64,000 nt of DNA from Luteimonas wenzhouensis (lineage in GTDB: Bacteria; Pseudomonadota; Gammaproteobacteria; Xanthomonadales; Xanthomonadaceae): NCBI RefSeq assembly GCF_007859305.1, contig NZ_VOHE01000004.1:23132-87131 (forward strand). Direction: 5' to 3'. The notes under the pieces are model-generated. The model saw nothing but the letters and a program-made list of their open reading frames with translations, did not search any database and was not told where the DNA came from. This document shows, piece by piece, positions 45,979 to 54,669 of this stretch; positions within the stretch are counted from its first letter, which is position 1, and every line of letters starts with the position of its first letter. The position numbers and the translations under genes are program-made.

Positions 45979-46884
45979 CTACGCATCGGCGCGCGAGAGC
46001 TTCAGCGCGCCCTCGAGCACCGTGAACAGGCGCGAGAACTCCGCGGCCATCAGCGCGAAGCGCGCGTCGAGCTCGGCGCGGACGTCGTCGCGCTCGGTGG
46101 ACTCGAGCTGGTCGACCGCGCCGTCGAGCAGCTTGAACTTGCGCACCACCAGGTCCTCGCCGAGCACGAACGAGGCGTGGTCGTCGAGCACCAGGGCCAG
46201 GCGCGTGACCTGCTTGCCCGATTCCAGGTGCCTGGCGATCTCGTCGGACTGGAGTTCCTGGCGCTGGCACTTCACCACCGCGCCGTGCTCGGCCGGGTCG
46301 CGCAGCTCGCATTCCTCGCCCAGCGACAGGCCGTCGGGCAGCCGATCGCCGGCGATCCAGCCGGTGAGCACGCTGCGCGGCGCGACCTCGGCGTTGAGCG
46401 GCAGCGCCGGGAAGCTGCCCAGCGCGTGGCGGATCTCCGAGACCACGGTCTCGCCGGTCTTGCGGCTGGAGGTGTCCACCACGCACACGCCGTGGCCGAG
46501 GTCGAGCAGCGCGTCGGTGCGCGAGGGACGCACGAACGCGCGCGGCAGCAGCTCGTGCACCAGGTCGTCCTTCATCTGCTTGCGCATGCGCCCGCCCGGG
46601 CGCCGGCCCTGCTTCTCCTCCACCTCGGCGATGCGCTTGGCGAGCATGTCGTTGACCACGGAGGACGGCAGCAGCCGGTCCTCGCCGCCGAGCGTGATCC
46701 ATGCCGACTGGCCGACGCGGTGCGAGAACGCCTCGCCCTCGCGGCCGAACGGCGGTACGAAGCCGCGCGAGGACAGCTCCAGCGCGCCGACCGGCTTGAG
46801 CGGATGCCCGGCCAGCAGTTCCTCGAGCGAGGACAGGTCCAGCGAGGTGGGGAAGCGGAACATCGTGAGGTTGCGGAAGAACAT
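45979..46884 (-). CDS. rdgC: recombination-associated protein RdgC
   Basis: RdgC is a ring-shaped, non-specific DNA-binding protein that limits RecA activity. It has 301 residues, the usual length. The N-terminus MFFRNLTMFRF, the segment LSSRGFVPPFGREGEAF and KIAEVE-like AKRIAEVEEKQGRRPGGR are diagnostic. ATG 46884 was chosen because the conserved protein starts there; the frame upstream to 47043 is not homologous. It probably forms a unit with the YgjP-type gene. Confidence 0.95.
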   Translation of the reverse strand: MFFRNLTMFRFPTSLDLSSLEELLAGHPLKPVGALELSSRGFVPPFGREGEAFSHRVGQSAWITLGGEDRLLPSSVVNDMLAKRIAEVEEKQGRRPGGRMRKQMKDDLVHELLPRAFVRPSRTDALLDLGHGVCVVDTSSRKTGETVVSEIRHALGSFPALPLNAEVAPRSVLTGWIAGDRLPDGLSLGEECELRDPAEHGAVVKCQRQELQSDEIARHLESGKQVTRLALVLDDHASFVLGEDLVVRKFKLLDGAVDQLESTERDDVRAELDARFALMAAEFSRLFTVLEGALKLSRADA

Positions 46885-46987
46885 CTGCGGGACCGTGTCG
46901 GGGAAGGGGGCGTGGATCGGGAACGGGGCGGGGCGCCGGCGCCGTGCCGGTGCGGCAGGCGCGGCGGCGGCGTCGCGGCGGTGCGGG

Positions 46988-47893
46988 TCAGGAGCCGTCG
47001 CCCGGCGGGGCGTGCGGTTCGCCGGCCAGCCAGGCGTGCGCATCGGGCGGCGGCGTGCCGGGATCGCGCCGGCCCAGCGAGAGGAAGTCGAACAGCGCCG
47101 GGTCGGCCAGCTGCGAGGGGCGGATGTCGCCCAGCGCGCGGGCGATGGTCTCGATCCGGCCCGGCGATTCGCGCTCCCACTGCGCCATCATCTTCTGCAC
47201 CTGCTTGCGCTGCAGGTTCTCCTGTGAGCCGCACAGGTTGCAGGGGATGATCGGGAAGCCGCGGTGCTCCGCGTAGGCGGCGATGTCGGCCTCGCGCACG
47301 TAGGCCAGCGGCCGGATCACCACGTGCCTGCCGTCGTCGCTGAGCAGCTTGGGCGGCATGCCCGAGAGCCTGGCGTGGAAGAACAGGTTGAGGAAGAACG
47401 TCGCCACCATGTCGTCGCGGTGGTGGCCGAGCGCGATCCTGGTGAAGCCGTTCTGCTCGGCGTAGGTGTACAGCGCGCCGCGGCGCAGGCGCGAGCACAG
47501 CGAGCACATGGTCTTGCCCTCGGGCACCACGCGCGTGACCACCGAGTAGGTGTCCTGCTCGATGATGTGGTAGTCGACGCCGATCGAGCGCAGGTATTCC
47601 GGCAGCACGTGCTCCGGGAACCCGGGCTGCTTCTGGTCGAGGTTGACCGCGGTGATCGAGAACGACACCGGCGCCTTCTTCTGCAGCTGCAGCAGGATGT
47701 CGAGCAGGGTGTAGCTGTCCTTGCCGCCGGACAGGCACACCATCACCCGGTCGCCGTCCTCGATCATGCCGAAGTCGGCGATCGCCTTGCCGACCTGGTG
47801 GCGCAGGCGCTTGGCCAGCTTGGCCGCCTCGCGCGCGGCGGCGCGGGGATCGCGCCGGCTGGCGGGTTCGGCGAGGGGGAGGACGGTGTTCAT
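46988..47893 (-). CDS. ttcA: tRNA 2-thiocytidine(32) synthetase TtcA
   Basis: TtcA thiolates cytidine 32 in several tRNAs, using ATP and an Fe-S cluster. The 301-residue protein has the PP-loop SGGKDS (residues about 55-60), the cysteine pairs CSLC and CNLC that hold the cluster, and the conserved [20 protein letters not shown] segment. Its length is normal. The C-terminus is Pro/Gly-rich and variable. It is upstream of rdgC with a 103-bp gap and is divergent from fbp. Confidence 0.95.
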   Translation of the reverse strand: MNTVLPLAEPASRRDPRAAAREAAKLAKRLRHQVGKAIADFGMIEDGDRVMVCLSGGKDSYTLLDILLQLQKKAPVSFSITAVNLDQKQPGFPEHVLPEYLRSIGVDYHIIEQDTYSVVTRVVPEGKTMCSLCSRLRRGALYTYAEQNGFTRIALGHHRDDMVATFFLNLFFHARLSGMPPKLLSDDGRHVVIRPLAYVREADIAAYAEHRGFPIIPCNLCGSQENLQRKQVQKMMAQWERESPGRIETIARALGDIRPSQLADPALFDFLSLGRRDPGTPPPDAHAWLAGEPHAPPGDGS

Positions 47894-47999
47894 GGCGCGA
47901 TTTTACCGGGGTCCTGGCCCGGCGTCCCGCCGCAGGCGGAGCTTTCCGCGCGGGAACGGGCGACAATGGCCGCATCCCGTTCCTCCCGGAGGTGTCGCC

Positions 48000-49031
48000 G
48001 TGTCGCGGATGTCACTGACCCGTTTCCTGATCGAGGCCCAGCGCGAGGGCCACATCAATCCGCAGCTGCGGCTGCTGATCGAGGTGGTGGCGCGCGCCTG
48101 CAAGCGGATCTCGGTGGCGGTGGGCAAGGGCGCGCTGAGCGACGTGCTCGGCGACGCGGTCAGCGGCGCCGGCGCCAGCAGCGTCAACGTCCAGGGCGAG
48201 GCGCAGAAGAAGCTCGACGTGCTGTCCAACGAGATCCTGCTCGAGGCCAACGCCTGGGGCGGGCACCTGGCCGCGTGCGCCTCGGAGGAGATGGAGCACT
48301 GCCAGCCGATCCCCGATGCGTTCCCGCGCGGCAATTACCTGCTGCTGTTCGATCCGCTCGACGGCAGCAGCAACATCGACGTGAACGTGTCGATCGGCAC
48401 GATCTTCTCGGTGCTGCGCGCGCCCGACGGCGCCGGCGAACCGGAGGACGCGCATTTCCTGCAGCCCGGCAGCGCCCAGGTCGCGGCCGGCTACTGCGTC
48501 TACGGCCCGAGCACGCTGCTGGTACTGAGCGTCGGCCACGGCACCCACGTGTTCACCCTCGACCGCGAGCAGGGATCGTTCGTGCTCACCCGGCGTGACG
48601 TGCGGATCCCGGAGTCGACGAGGGAGTTCGCGATCAACATGTCCAACCAGCGCCACTGGGAGCCGCCGATGCAGGCCTACGTGGCCGACCTGCTCGCCGG
48701 CCGCGAGGGGCCGCGCGGCAAGGACTACAACATGCGCTGGATCGCCTCGATGGTGGCCGACGTGCACCGCATCCTGACCCGCGGCGGCATCTTCATCTAC
48801 CCCTGGGACCGGCGCGAGCCCGACCGCCCCGGCAAGCTGCGGCTGATGTACGAGGCCAACCCGATGGCGATGCTGGTCGAGCAGGCCGGCGGCGCGGCCA
48901 CCGACGGCCGGCGCCGGATCCTCGACATCCAGCCCGGTTCGCTGCACGAGCGGGTGGCGGTGTTCCTGGGGTCGAAGGACGAGGTCGAGGCGGCCACCCG
49001 CTACCACCGCGAGCACGACGCGCGCGGCTGA
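48000..49031 (+). CDS. fbp: class I fructose-1,6-bisphosphatase
   Basis: Fbp hydrolyses fructose 1,6-bisphosphate to fructose 6-phosphate in gluconeogenesis. It has 343 residues. The metal and active-site segments [27 protein letters not shown] and the C-terminal [21 protein letters not shown] are diagnostic of class I enzymes. GTG 48000 is favoured over ATG 48009 because GGAGGT lies at ideal spacing to the GTG and the protein then reads [14 protein letters not shown], as in relatives. Confidence 0.94.
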   Translation: MSRMSLTRFLIEAQREGHINPQLRLLIEVVARACKRISVAVGKGALSDVLGDAVSGAGASSVNVQGEAQKKLDVLSNEILLEANAWGGHLAACASEEMEHCQPIPDAFPRGNYLLLFDPLDGSSNIDVNVSIGTIFSVLRAPDGAGEPEDAHFLQPGSAQVAAGYCVYGPSTLLVLSVGHGTHVFTLDREQGSFVLTRRDVRIPESTREFAINMSNQRHWEPPMQAYVADLLAGREGPRGKDYNMRWIASMVADVHRILTRGGIFIYPWDRREPDRPGKLRLMYEANPMAMLVEQAGGAATDGRRRILDIQPGSLHERVAVFLGSKDEVEAATRYHREHDARG

Positions 49032-49088
49032 GCGCCTTCGCCGGGGGGCATGCCGCCGCGCCGCGCGGGCGTGTAAGCTGGTGCCGGC

Positions 49089-49295
49089 ATGCACAGCACC
49101 GACCCCGCCGAGATCAACCGCCGGCTGGTCGAACTGCGGCAACAGCATCGCGAGCTCGACGACGCGATCGCGCAGCTGCAGAGCGACACCGCGAGCGACG
49201 AGCTCACGGTCAAACGGCTGAAGAAGCGCAAGCTCCAGCTCAAGGACCAGATCGCGTGGCTGGAGAACGCGCTGATCCCGGACGAGCCAGCGTAG
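49089..49295 (+). CDS. DUF465/YdcH-like protein
   Basis: This 68-residue, highly charged helical protein has the DUF465 pattern RRLVELRQQHRELDDAIAQL followed by DELTVKRLKKRKLQLKDQIA. It is predicted to form a helical hairpin or coiled coil in the cytoplasm. Family members have no agreed function. It lies 57 bp downstream of fbp, with a taagct box and its own ATG at 49089. Confidence 0.85.
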   Translation: MHSTDPAEINRRLVELRQQHRELDDAIAQLQSDTASDELTVKRLKKRKLQLKDQIAWLENALIPDEPA

Positions 49296-49457
49296 GGGAG
49301 GATCGGCGCGGGCCCTTGCAGCCGCCGCCCAACGGCTTGGCGCACGCGGCGCGGGCCATCCGTGCCCGCAGCGGGGAGGCCGATGCCCTGCCGGCCACGC
49401 AAGGCGGGCGCGGCAGGCGCGACCGCCGCCCGGTCGGGCGGTCGATCGGGTGGCCTG

Positions 49458-49892
49458 TCAGCCGCCGGCGTGCGCCTGGTGGGCGGCCATCGCGTCGCGG
49501 CACTGGTAGCGGCGCCAGGCGGTTTCGACCACGGTCTCGCCACGAGCGTCGAGCACCACCTTGTACTGGCAGACGATGTAGTCGTGGTCGGCCAGGCCCA
49601 GCTTGAGGTTGTAGTCCCACTCCGGCCCGCGCCTGCCGTGGCCGGTGCGCAGCGGCTCGCCGATCAGTTCGCGCACCTGCGCGGTGCTGGCACCGGGCAC
49701 GATCCCGGCGAGCCGCTCGGGCGCCACCAGCCGGCCGTCGCGCCGGAACGGTTCGTCGTAGTCGGGCAGGTCCATCTCGATGTCGGTGAACTCCAGCTCG
49801 TGCGGGTTGGCACCACGCGAGTCGCCGGCGCTGGCCGGCAGGGCCGCCAGCAGGCAGGCCGCGGCGAGGGTGGTCAGGAGTGTCTTGTGCAT
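49458..49892 (-). CDS. secreted protein with SmpA/OmlA (BamE-like) domain
   Basis: The 144-residue protein has a signal peptide (MHKTLLTTLAAACLLAALPASA) and a C-terminal domain resembling BamE/OmlA: LVAPERLAGIVPGASTAQVR, then a G-E-P turn, WDYNL and a strand-rich end with a terminal cysteine pair. Such domains bind the BAM complex or peptidoglycan-linked proteins. It lies 25 bp downstream of the HlyD-type gene on the same strand and is likely the last gene of the adhesin operon. Its role there is inferred only. Confidence 0.7.
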   Translation of the reverse strand: MHKTLLTTLAAACLLAALPASAGDSRGANPHELEFTDIEMDLPDYDEPFRRDGRLVAPERLAGIVPGASTAQVRELIGEPLRTGHGRRGPEWDYNLKLGLADHDYIVCQYKVVLDARGETVVETAWRRYQCRDAMAAHQAHAGG

Positions 49893-49917
49893 TGTCTACC
49901 TCGTTCTCGGGAGCCGG

Positions 49918-51096
49918 TCAGCGTTCGCGCAACGCTTCGCCGGCGCGGTTCATGGGTTTGACCAGGTACTGCCAGATCGTCTTGCTGCCGGTGCGGATGT
50001 CGGTGGTGGTGACCATGCCCGGCACGATCGGGAACCGGGCGCCGGCCTTGTTGGTCAGGACGTCCGACGCGGTGCGCACGAACACCCGGTAGTACACGAT
50101 CTCGGGATTGACCTCGTCGCGCATGGTGTCGGGCGAGATGGTGACGACCTTGCCGGGCAGCCCGCCGTAGATCGCGTAGTCGTAGGCGGTGATCTTGACC
50201 AGGGCGTCCTGGCCGGGGTGGATGAAGGCGATGTCGCGCGGCGAGATGCGTGCCTCCACCAGCAGCTGGTCGTCCAGCGGCACGATCGTCATCAGTGCGC
50301 CGTTGGGCGGGACCACGCCGCCGATGGTGGTGACCTCGATGTCCTTGACCACGCCGCGCACCGGCGAGCGCAGGGTCAGACGCGTGAGCGAGTCGGCGCG
50401 ACCGCGTACCACCGAGGACAGCGATTCGACGTCGGCATTCGCCTTGGCCAGCTCCTCGCGGCTGCGCACCATGTACTCGGCGCGCACTTCGGCGATCTTG
50501 AGTTCGAGCTCGGAGCGCTGTCGCTGCAGGCGCAGCAGTTCGACGTGGCTGGCCGCGCCGCTTTCCACCAGCGATCCGGTGATCGCCAGCTCGCGCCGCA
50601 CCAGCTCCAGCGAGCGCTGCAGGCCGCCCAGCGATTCGGCCAGGCTGCGGCGGCGGGACTGGAACAGCGCGGTCTCGGTGGCGACCAGGTCCGGGTACGC
50701 CTGCAGCTCCTGCGGGAACTCCAGCGCGTCGCGGCCGTCGACCTCGGCCTGCAGCCGCACCGAACTGGCGAGCGCCGCGCGGTACTTGGCTGCGGTTTCC
50801 TCGACGCTGGATTCGCCGCGCGTCGGGTCGAGCTGGGCCAGCAGCTGGCCCTTCTCGACGATGTCGCCCTCGGCGACCTCCAGCCGGGCGACGATGCCGC
50901 CTTCCAGCGACTGGATCACCTGCTCGCGCGAGGTCGGCACCACCTGGCCGCTGCCGCTGGACACTTCGTCCACCTCGAACCACCAGGCCCAGACCAGGAA
51001 GACGCCCAGGAACGCCGCGGCCAGCACCACCACCCGCGAGGAGCCACTGGCGCGGACCTCGTCGAAATCGAACACGTCCTCGTGCCTGCGGTTCAT
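49918..51096 (-). CDS. HlyD-family type I secretion membrane-fusion protein
   Basis: The 392-residue adaptor has one N-terminal membrane anchor (VVVLAAAFLGVFLVWAWWFE), a biotinyl-lipoyl-like region (SLEGGIVARLEVAEGDIVEKGQLLAQLDPT), a long alpha-helical hairpin (about residues 95-245) and a C-terminal beta-barrel part (LVEARISPRDIAFIHPGQDA). It links the inner-membrane ABC transporter to TolC. ATG 51096 overlaps the ABC transporter stop (ATGA). It is the LapC-type component of the operon. Confidence 0.92.
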   Translation of the reverse strand: MNRRHEDVFDFDEVRASGSSRVVVLAAAFLGVFLVWAWWFEVDEVSSGSGQVVPTSREQVIQSLEGGIVARLEVAEGDIVEKGQLLAQLDPTRGESSVEETAAKYRAALASSVRLQAEVDGRDALEFPQELQAYPDLVATETALFQSRRRSLAESLGGLQRSLELVRRELAITGSLVESGAASHVELLRLQRQRSELELKIAEVRAEYMVRSREELAKANADVESLSSVVRGRADSLTRLTLRSPVRGVVKDIEVTTIGGVVPPNGALMTIVPLDDQLLVEARISPRDIAFIHPGQDALVKITAYDYAIYGGLPGKVVTISPDTMRDEVNPEIVYYRVFVRTASDVLTNKAGARFPIVPGMVTTTDIRTGSKTIWQYLVKPMNRAGEALRER

Positions 51097-53285
51097 GCCG
51101 GCGCCTGCGCCGGCTGGGACGACATGGCGGCGGGCAGCCCGGCCTGGCGCTGCAGACGCTCGATCACCTCGTCGCGCGGGCCGTCGACCACGATGCGCCC
51201 GGCCTCGACCACCAGCACGCGCGAGGCCAGCTGCAGCAGCGGGCGCCGATGGGTGGCGATGACCATCGTGGTCCCCGGCGGCATCGCCGCCAGGCTGCGC
51301 ATCACCTGCTGCTCGCTGGCCTCGTCCAGCGAGGCGGTGGGCTCGTCCAGCAACAGCACGCGCGGATTGCGCAGCAGCAGCCGCGCCAGCAGCAGGCCCT
51401 GGCGCTGGCCGCCCGACAGGCCCAGCCCGCCTTCCAGCACGCCGTGGTCCAGCCCCGCCTTGAACTGCTGCACGAAGCCCCAGGCCGCCGCCGCCTTGAG
51501 CGCCTCGACCAGTTCGGCATCGGTGGCGGCGGGTGCGCCCAGCATCAGGTTCTCGCGCAGGGTGCCGTGGAACAGGCGCGCCTCCTGCGGCAGCAGGGCG
51601 ACGTCGCGGCGCACGTCGGCCGGGTCCAGGTGGGCGAGGGTGACGCCGTCGAGCAGCACGCTGCCGCGCGCCGGCTCCATCATCCCCGCCAGCGCGCGCA
51701 GCAGGGTCGACTTGCCGGCGCCGTTGCGGCCCATCACCGCGATCCGCTCGCCCACTGCGATCTTCAGCGACGGCACCGCCAGCGCGGGCGTCTGCCCGTC
51801 GTGGCTGAACACCGCGCCCTCGACCTCGTAGGCGCCGTGCAGCAGCGGCCGGTGGATGCGCTTGCCGTGCTCCGGGTCGTCGACCGGCAGCGCCAGCAGC
51901 TGGTCCAGGGCTTCCTTGGCCACCCGCGCCTGCTGCCAGCGGCTGAGGATCTGGGTGACGCTGGCCAGCGGGGCGAGCATGCGCGAGGACAGGATCGAGG
52001 CCGCCACCAGCACGCCGGTGGTCATGCGCCCGTCCATCACCATCGGCGCGCCGAGCAGCACCACCAGCGCGAACACCGTGGCCTGCACGGTCTGCGCCCA
52101 GTTGTTGAGCGTGCCGGTGAGATCGCGCAGGCGCATGCCGCTGTCGGCGGTGACCGCGTTGTAATGGTTCCAGTGGTTCTGGAAACGCGATTCGGCCTGC
52201 AGCTGCTTGATGTCCTCGATGCCCTGCACCGATTCGACCAGCATCGCGCTGCGCAGCGCGGACTCGCGCATGTTCTCCTGCGCCAGGGCGCGCAGCCGCC
52301 TTTGCGCCAGCAGCCCGGGCAGCACCATCGCCACCAGCGCCGCCAGCGGGATCCAGGCCAGCGGCGGCGCGATCCAGGCGAACACCGCGCAGAACAGCAG
52401 GAAGAACGGCAGGTCGGCCACCGCCGCCACGGTGGTCGAGGTCAGCATCTCGCGCACCGACTCGAGTTCGCGCAGCTGCGCGATGAACGTGCCGGTCGCG
52501 CGCGGGCGCGCGGCGTTGCGCACCCGCAGTGCGTGGCCGAACACGCGGTCGGACACGCGCAGGTCGGCGCGCTTGCCGACCAGATCGGTGATGCGCATGC
52601 GCGCCTGGCGCATCGACCAGGCGAACACGGTGGCCAGCAGCACGCCGCCGAACAGCACGTACAGCGTGGGCATGGACTGGGCCGGCACCACCCGGTCGTA
52701 GACCTGCATCGAGAACAGCATGCCGGCCAGGGCCATGGTGTTGGACACCAGCGAGGCCAGCATCACGTGGCCGTAGGGCCGCACGTCGGCCAGCACCAGC
52801 TGGCGCAGCCAGCCGCGCTCGAACGGGCGGATGTAGTCGTCCACGCGCGCGTCCGGGGCCGAGCGCAGCGGACGCAGCACCGCCATCCGCTGCAGCGAGC
52901 CGGCCAGCGCGTCGGCCGGCAGCACCGTGTCCAGGCCGCCGTCGCCACCCAGGCCCACGACCAGTCCTTCGCTGCTGACGGCGGTGACCACGCCCACCTG
53001 GCCGTCGCGCAGCTGCACCACCAGCGGCAGGCGCCAGGAGGTCAGCCGCGCCGGGTCCGGCTCCACCCAGCGCATGGCCAGGCCGGCCTGGCGCGCCAGG
53101 CGCGGGACCAGGCGCTCCAGCGGCAGCGCGCCGGCGCCGCGCGCGTTCCACTGCGCCGACACGCGGATGCCTTCGCGCGAGCAGTCGATGCGGTAGTGCG
53201 CGGCCACGCGCACGATCGCGTCGACCCAGCCGGACGCGTCCAGGGCCGGGGCGGGTGCCGGTTGCGCCGGGGACGTGGCGTTCAT
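51093..53285 (-). CDS. type I secretion ABC transporter (LapB-like)
   Basis: The 730-residue exporter has an N-terminal peptidase-C39-like domain (about 10-140) that lacks the catalytic Cys/His, so it is a docking domain only. A six-helix membrane domain follows. The C-terminal ATPase has Walker A GRNGAGKST, signature LSGGQRQGL, Walker B LLLDEPT and the H-loop ATHRRPL. This layout is typical of transporters for giant adhesins. ATG 53285 overlaps the tolC stop. The longer frame upstream is not homologous. Confidence 0.93.
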   Translation of the reverse strand: MNATSPAQPAPAPALDASGWVDAIVRVAAHYRIDCSREGIRVSAQWNARGAGALPLERLVPRLARQAGLAMRWVEPDPARLTSWRLPLVVQLRDGQVGVVTAVSSEGLVVGLGGDGGLDTVLPADALAGSLQRMAVLRPLRSAPDARVDDYIRPFERGWLRQLVLADVRPYGHVMLASLVSNTMALAGMLFSMQVYDRVVPAQSMPTLYVLFGGVLLATVFAWSMRQARMRITDLVGKRADLRVSDRVFGHALRVRNAARPRATGTFIAQLRELESVREMLTSTTVAAVADLPFFLLFCAVFAWIAPPLAWIPLAALVAMVLPGLLAQRRLRALAQENMRESALRSAMLVESVQGIEDIKQLQAESRFQNHWNHYNAVTADSGMRLRDLTGTLNNWAQTVQATVFALVVLLGAPMVMDGRMTTGVLVAASILSSRMLAPLASVTQILSRWQQARVAKEALDQLLALPVDDPEHGKRIHRPLLHGAYEVEGAVFSHDGQTPALAVPSLKIAVGERIAVMGRNGAGKSTLLRALAGMMEPARGSVLLDGVTLAHLDPADVRRDVALLPQEARLFHGTLRENLMLGAPAATDAELVEALKAAAAWGFVQQFKAGLDHGVLEGGLGLSGGQRQGLLLARLLLRNPRVLLLDEPTASLDEASEQQVMRSLAAMPPGTTMVIATHRRPLLQLASRVLVVEAGRIVVDGPRDEVIERLQRQAGLPAAMSSQPAQAPA

Positions 53286-54667
53286 GGCGCCAGCACCACG
53301 CCCGCGACCTGGCTGCCTTCCAGGCCGAACACCTCGCGCAGGCGGCCGCTGCTGTGCAGGCATTCGACCTGCAGTCGCGCCAGGTCGTGCGCGTTGTTGA
53401 CGGCCTCGATCCGCGCCTGCTGGTATTCCTGCTCCGCGTTGAGCAGGTCCAGCAACGAGCGCGTGCCCAGGTCGAGATACTGCTGCCGGTACAGGGTGCG
53501 GGTCTGGGCGAGGCTGTCGACGCGTTCGTCGAGCACGCCCGAGCGCCGCGCATTGCCGGCGGCCTGGGCGCGCGCATCCTGCAGTGACTGGCTGGCGGCC
53601 AGGCGCGCATTGTCCACCGCCGCCTCGGCCGCGCCCAGGGCGTGCCCGGCGGCGCGGCGGCGGGCCTGGTTGCCGCCGCCCTGGTACAGCGGCGCGGACA
53701 CGTTGAGCATCACGGTCGAATCGTGCGCCTGGCCGAGGCGCGAATCGCCGTCCAGGCCGCGGGCGACGCTGCCGTCGAGCGACAGCGTGGGCCGGGTCCG
53801 GGCGCGCGCGTTGTCGAGGTCGGCGCGGGCGGCGCGCGCATCGGCGCGGGCGACCAGCACCGACGGCGGCTCCGTCTCCGGCACGCCGCCGAAGCAGGCC
53901 TGCGCCACCGGCACGGGCACCTCGCCGACCAGGGCCGGCAGGGCGTCGAGCCCGGTCAGGTGGCGCAGCTGCGCGCGCCAGCGCTCGAGCTGGGCGCCGG
54001 CTTCGAGCTCGAACGCGCCAGCGGCCTCCTCGCGCGCCTGCGCCTGCATCTCGTCCGAGCGCGGGCTGGCGCCCAGGCTGCGACGCTTGCGCACCAGGTC
54101 AGCGATCGCGCTCACCCCCTGCTTCTGTTCGCCGGCAATGGCCAGCAGCGCCTCGTGGCGGCGCACTTCGATCCAGGCCTGCGCGCTGTCGCGGGCGATG
54201 TCGTCCACCGCCAGCAGTACCCGCGCCTGTGCGGCCGATTCGACGGCGCGTGCGCGGTCCACCGCGCTGGACACCTTGCCGAAGTCGTAGAGCATCTGCG
54301 ACACCGACACGGTGAACCGGTGCACCGCGCGGCTGTTGTAGCCGGGCACGTTGCGGCTGCCGCGCTCGGACGTCACGCCTGCGCCGATCTGCGGGAAATA
54401 GCCGGCGCGGGCGACATCGATGTAGTCGCCGGCCTCGGACAGCCGCGCCACCGCATCGCGCACGGCCGGATGCCAGGCCACCGCGATGGCGACCGCCCGC
54501 GGCAGGTCCAGCCCGGCCCGGGGGCCGGGCAGCTCGGTCACGGCAGCCGGCGCGGGCGGCGGCTGCGCGGCGGCCGGCCGCGGCACCGGGCCTGCGGCTG
54601 CCGCGCAGAGCGCGGCGGCGAGCATGACCGGGCGCGGCAGGGCGCCCCGGCGCGTGCGGTCGACCAT
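53282..54667 (-). CDS. TolC-family outer-membrane exit channel
   Basis: This 461-residue protein has a signal peptide (residues about 13-36) and two TolC-type repeats of long helices with short strands (VARAGYFPQIGAGVTSERGS, SVSQMLYDFGKVSSAVDRAR, VMLNVSAPLYQGGGNQARRR and TRSLLDLLNAEQEYQQARIE). It would form the outer-membrane part of the type I secretion system, like LapE or AggA. ATG 54667 is 2 bp after the adhesin stop. Confidence 0.93.
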   Translation of the reverse strand: MVDRTRRGALPRPVMLAAALCAAAAGPVPRPAAAQPPPAPAAVTELPGPRAGLDLPRAVAIAVAWHPAVRDAVARLSEAGDYIDVARAGYFPQIGAGVTSERGSRNVPGYNSRAVHRFTVSVSQMLYDFGKVSSAVDRARAVESAAQARVLLAVDDIARDSAQAWIEVRRHEALLAIAGEQKQGVSAIADLVRKRRSLGASPRSDEMQAQAREEAAGAFELEAGAQLERWRAQLRHLTGLDALPALVGEVPVPVAQACFGGVPETEPPSVLVARADARAARADLDNARARTRPTLSLDGSVARGLDGDSRLGQAHDSTVMLNVSAPLYQGGGNQARRRAAGHALGAAEAAVDNARLAASQSLQDARAQAAGNARRSGVLDERVDSLAQTRTLYRQQYLDLGTRSLLDLLNAEQEYQQARIEAVNNAHDLARLQVECLHSSGRLREVFGLEGSQVAGVVLAP

Positions 54668-54669
54668 GC

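Noticed and set aside
51249..54290. 1013-residue plus-strand open frame opposite the secretion genes
   Set aside because: It is the antisense shadow of the ABC transporter and TolC genes, whose motifs are clear on the minus strand. High GC makes such frames common.
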